The notes beneath the pieces are model-generated. The model searched no databases. It had not been told where the DNA came from and saw only the letters and a program-made list of their open reading frames with translations. Positions 62,118-64,000 of a stretch of 64,000 nucleotides of DNA are shown piece after piece (position 1 is the stretch's first letter; each line of letters begins with the position of its first letter). The stretch lies in the NCBI RefSeq assembly GCF_036488675.1, contig NZ_CP133152.1, forward strand, positions 1,488,001 to 1,552,000. Direction: 5' to 3'. Source of the DNA: Sinorhizobium chiapasense. Lineage in GTDB: Bacteria > Pseudomonadota > Alphaproteobacteria > Rhizobiales > Rhizobiaceae. Position numbers and translations under genes: made by a program.

Positions 62118-63923
62118 TCAATCCGGCAGCTTGAACACGGTGACCGTGCCGCCGAGCGCGGTGTAGTTGCTGAGGGCGGAATAGCCACCGACGGCTCCGA
62201 GGCCCTCATTCGGGTTGGTCAGGCCGGCTGCCAGACCAATACCGGCCCACCCGCCGACACCCGAGAGCACGGCCACGTATTGCTTGCCGTCACGGGCATA
62301 GGTCATCACGTTGCCGATCACCCCGGAAGGCGTCTTGAAGCGATAGAGCTCCTTGCCGGTATTGGCGTCGACCGCCTTCAGATAGCCCTCGAGCGTTCCG
62401 TAGAAGACCACGTCACCGGCCGTTGCCAGAGCACCCGACCAGACGGAGAACGGTTCCGGCAGGGACCACTTGATCTTGCCTTCCTTGTTGTCCCAGGCAA
62501 TGAAGTTGCCCATGCCGCCGTGGCTATCCTTCGGCGGGTACATCGACAGCGTTGCCCCGACATAGGGCTGACCGGCGGTGTAGTTTACCCGGAACGGCTC
62601 GTAGTCCATGCAGACGTGGTTGGTGGGCACGTAGAACAGCCCTGTCTTCGGCGAATAGGCCGCGGGCTGCTGGTCCTTGGATCCGAGCGCCGCCGGGCAG
62701 ATACCCGTCGAGTTGGTGTCCTCGCCATTCTGCTCGGTCGAATACTGCGCGACGACCTGCGGTCGGCCATACTGGTCCGACTTCGGGTCCATGACCACTT
62801 CACTCGCCCAGTTGACCTTTGGATCGTATTTCTCCGCCACCAGAAGTTCGCCGGTGACGCGGTCCATCGTATAGCCGAAGCCATTGCGGTCGAAATGGGT
62901 CAGCAGCTTGCGATCCTTGCCGTCGATCTGCTGGTCGGTCAGGATCATCTCGTTGACGCCGTCATAGTCCCATTCGTCATGGGGCGTCATCTGATAGACC
63001 CATTTGGCCATGCCGGTGTCGACATCACGCGCCCAGATGGTCATCGACCAGCGATTGTCGCCGGGCCGTTGGGTCGGGTTCCAGGTCGAAGGGTTGCCGG
63101 ACCCGTAGTACATCAGGTTCGCTTCGGGATCATAGGCATACCAGCCCCAGGTCGTGCCGCCGCCGATCTTCCACTGATCGCCTTCCCAGGTGGTGAGGCC
63201 CGAGTCCTTGCCGACCGGCTTGCCCAAATGGGTGGTCTTTTCAGGATCCATCAGCGTATCGCTGTCCGGGCCCATGGAGTAACCGCGCCACAGGAGCTTG
63301 CCATCTGCCATCGAATAGGCCGTCACGTGGCCGCGGACGCCGAACTCGCCGCCGGATATGCCGACGAGAACCTTGTCCTTAACAGGCATGACAGTGGCTG
63401 TATTGGTCTCGCCCTTGGAAGCATCACCGTTCTTGACGCTCCAGATGACCTTACCGGTCTTGGCGTCGAGCGCCACAACGGTCGTGTCGGCCTGATGCAG
63501 GAAGATCTTGTTGTCCGCATAGGCCACGCCGCGGTAAACCGTGTCGCAGCACATCACGGGAATGACGTTCGGATCCTGTTTCGGTTCGTATTTCCAGAGG
63601 ATCTGGCCATCTTTCTTGAGGTCCAGGGCGTAGACCGTATTCGGGAACGGCGTATGGACGTACATAATGTCGCCGATGACGAGCGGCGCACCTTCATGAC
63701 CGCGCAGCACGCCGGTCGAGAAGGTCCATGCCACCTGCAGTTTCCCGACATTGTCCTTGTTGATCTGGTCGAGCTTCGAGTAGCGCAGGTTGGCGTAGTC
63801 GCCGGTCTGGATAGCCCATTGATTGGGATCATCGATTTGCTTCTGCAAGTCCGAGTTGGCGAGAGCGACCTGCGCGCTGCCGCCTATCGACATCAAGGCA
63901 AGCAATGTAAGAAGTCGTTTCAT
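62118..63923 (-). CDS. xoxF: XoxF, lanthanide-dependent PQQ methanol dehydrogenase
   Basis: A 601-residue periplasmic quinoprotein that oxidises methanol (to formaldehyde, in some cases formate). It has a signal peptide ending VALAN and an eight-blade PQQ propeller. The vicinal disulfide is C125-C126. The catalytic Asp is D319 in EWD319-Y-D321-GVNE, and D321 is the extra Asp diagnostic of lanthanide (XoxF) rather than calcium (MxaF) enzymes. ATG 63923 has AGGAGG correctly spaced; ATG 63929 directly abuts the ribosome site. No mxaF/mxaI is in the window. PQQ would come from the nearby pqq operon. Confidence 0.95.
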   Translation of the reverse strand: MKRLLTLLALMSIGGSAQVALANSDLQKQIDDPNQWAIQTGDYANLRYSKLDQINKDNVGKLQVAWTFSTGVLRGHEGAPLVIGDIMYVHTPFPNTVYALDLKKDGQILWKYEPKQDPNVIPVMCCDTVYRGVAYADNKIFLHQADTTVVALDAKTGKVIWSVKNGDASKGETNTATVMPVKDKVLVGISGGEFGVRGHVTAYSMADGKLLWRGYSMGPDSDTLMDPEKTTHLGKPVGKDSGLTTWEGDQWKIGGGTTWGWYAYDPEANLMYYGSGNPSTWNPTQRPGDNRWSMTIWARDVDTGMAKWVYQMTPHDEWDYDGVNEMILTDQQIDGKDRKLLTHFDRNGFGYTMDRVTGELLVAEKYDPKVNWASEVVMDPKSDQYGRPQVVAQYSTEQNGEDTNSTGICPAALGSKDQQPAAYSPKTGLFYVPTNHVCMDYEPFRVNYTAGQPYVGATLSMYPPKDSHGGMGNFIAWDNKEGKIKWSLPEPFSVWSGALATAGDVVFYGTLEGYLKAVDANTGKELYRFKTPSGVIGNVMTYARDGKQYVAVLSGVGGWAGIGLAAGLTNPNEGLGAVGGYSALSNYTALGGTVTVFKLPD

Positions 63924-64000
63924 TTTCATCCTCCTCTCGAGTGCTGCCGATCAGGGCCATTCAACCCGCTCGCCCCGGGAAAACCTCGTGGGTCTCCTCA
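63924..64000. promoter_or_regulatory. Upstream region of xoxF, cut by the window end
   Basis: Only 77 bases of the leader are visible. They contain the AGGAGG ribosome site but no recognisable promoter element. Lanthanide-responsive control cannot be assessed here. Confidence 0.3.

Overview
The window reads as a stretch of a Sinorhizobium/Ensifer-type alphaproteobacterial replicon. The evidence is the high GC coding style, the rhizobial intergenic palindromes, the large number of ABC uptake operons, and a block (pqqABCDE, cbbR/cbbFPTALSX-ppe, gfa, xoxF) whose order resembles the pSymB chromid of Sinorhizobium meliloti. The pSymB comparison is from memory and was not checked by a search. I found no tRNA, rRNA, CRISPR array, insertion sequence or phage gene.

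Layout. 1-5272 (+): end of a Bat/aerotolerance-type operon (DUF58, DUF4381, two VWA proteins, one fused to TPRs, and BatD); the usual MoxR ATPase would lie left of the window. 5406-7049: exported arylsulfatase. 7215-9773: membrane protein fused to a spermidine-synthase-like domain. 9931-12078: Gfo/Idh/MocA dehydrogenase plus TIM-barrel isomerase. 12248-13905 (-): FAD/NAD(P)-binding protein and a small coupled ORF. 14059-14223: a 54-aa lipoprotein. 14547-19254 (-): sulfonate/organosulfur-type operon (FMN reductase, NtaA/SnaA-type monooxygenase, ABC permease, binding protein, ATPase). 19630-31703: hydroxyproline-type catabolic locus. On the minus strand it has an amino-acid ABC transporter, a HypD-like deaminase, a D-amino-acid oxidase, an aldehyde dehydrogenase, a proline-racemase-family enzyme and three SDRs. 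Divergently it has a GntR regulator and a P5C-reductase-like gene, with a strong duplicated operator between the two arms. 32001-33335: Tlde1/DUF2778 L,D-transpeptidase-like protein.

33370-43197: a sugar or cyclitol/glycoside locus. It has an HTH-only RpiR protein, two isomerases, two Gfo/Idh/MocA dehydrogenases, a CUT2 ABC transporter with two permeases, and a divergent LacI regulator. 43372-46803 (-): complete pqqABCDE including the 31-aa PqqA precursor. 47166-57417: cbbR divergent from cbbF-P-T-A-L-S-X-ppe and a thioredoxin-like gene, a full Calvin cycle core with form IC (red-type) Rubisco. 57589-63923 (-): xoxF, xoxG (cytochrome c), xoxJ, a PQQ-associated binding protein, a beta-propeller protein and a Gfa enzyme.

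How they work together: XoxF carries the extra aspartate that marks lanthanide-dependent methanol dehydrogenases. PQQ made by pqqABCDE is its cofactor, XoxG takes the electrons, Gfa handles formaldehyde with glutathione, and the cbb operon can assimilate the CO2 formed on complete oxidation. The right third is therefore a compact module for autotrophic growth on methanol. The genes from formaldehyde-glutathione to CO2 are not in the window. The middle is a set of scavenging modules (hydroxyproline, sulfonates, sugars) typical of a soil or plant-associated bacterium.

Repeats: four copies of a 42-bp hairpin (three joined to a second hairpin) punctuate the window, and three of them supply the TAG stop codon of the adjacent gene.
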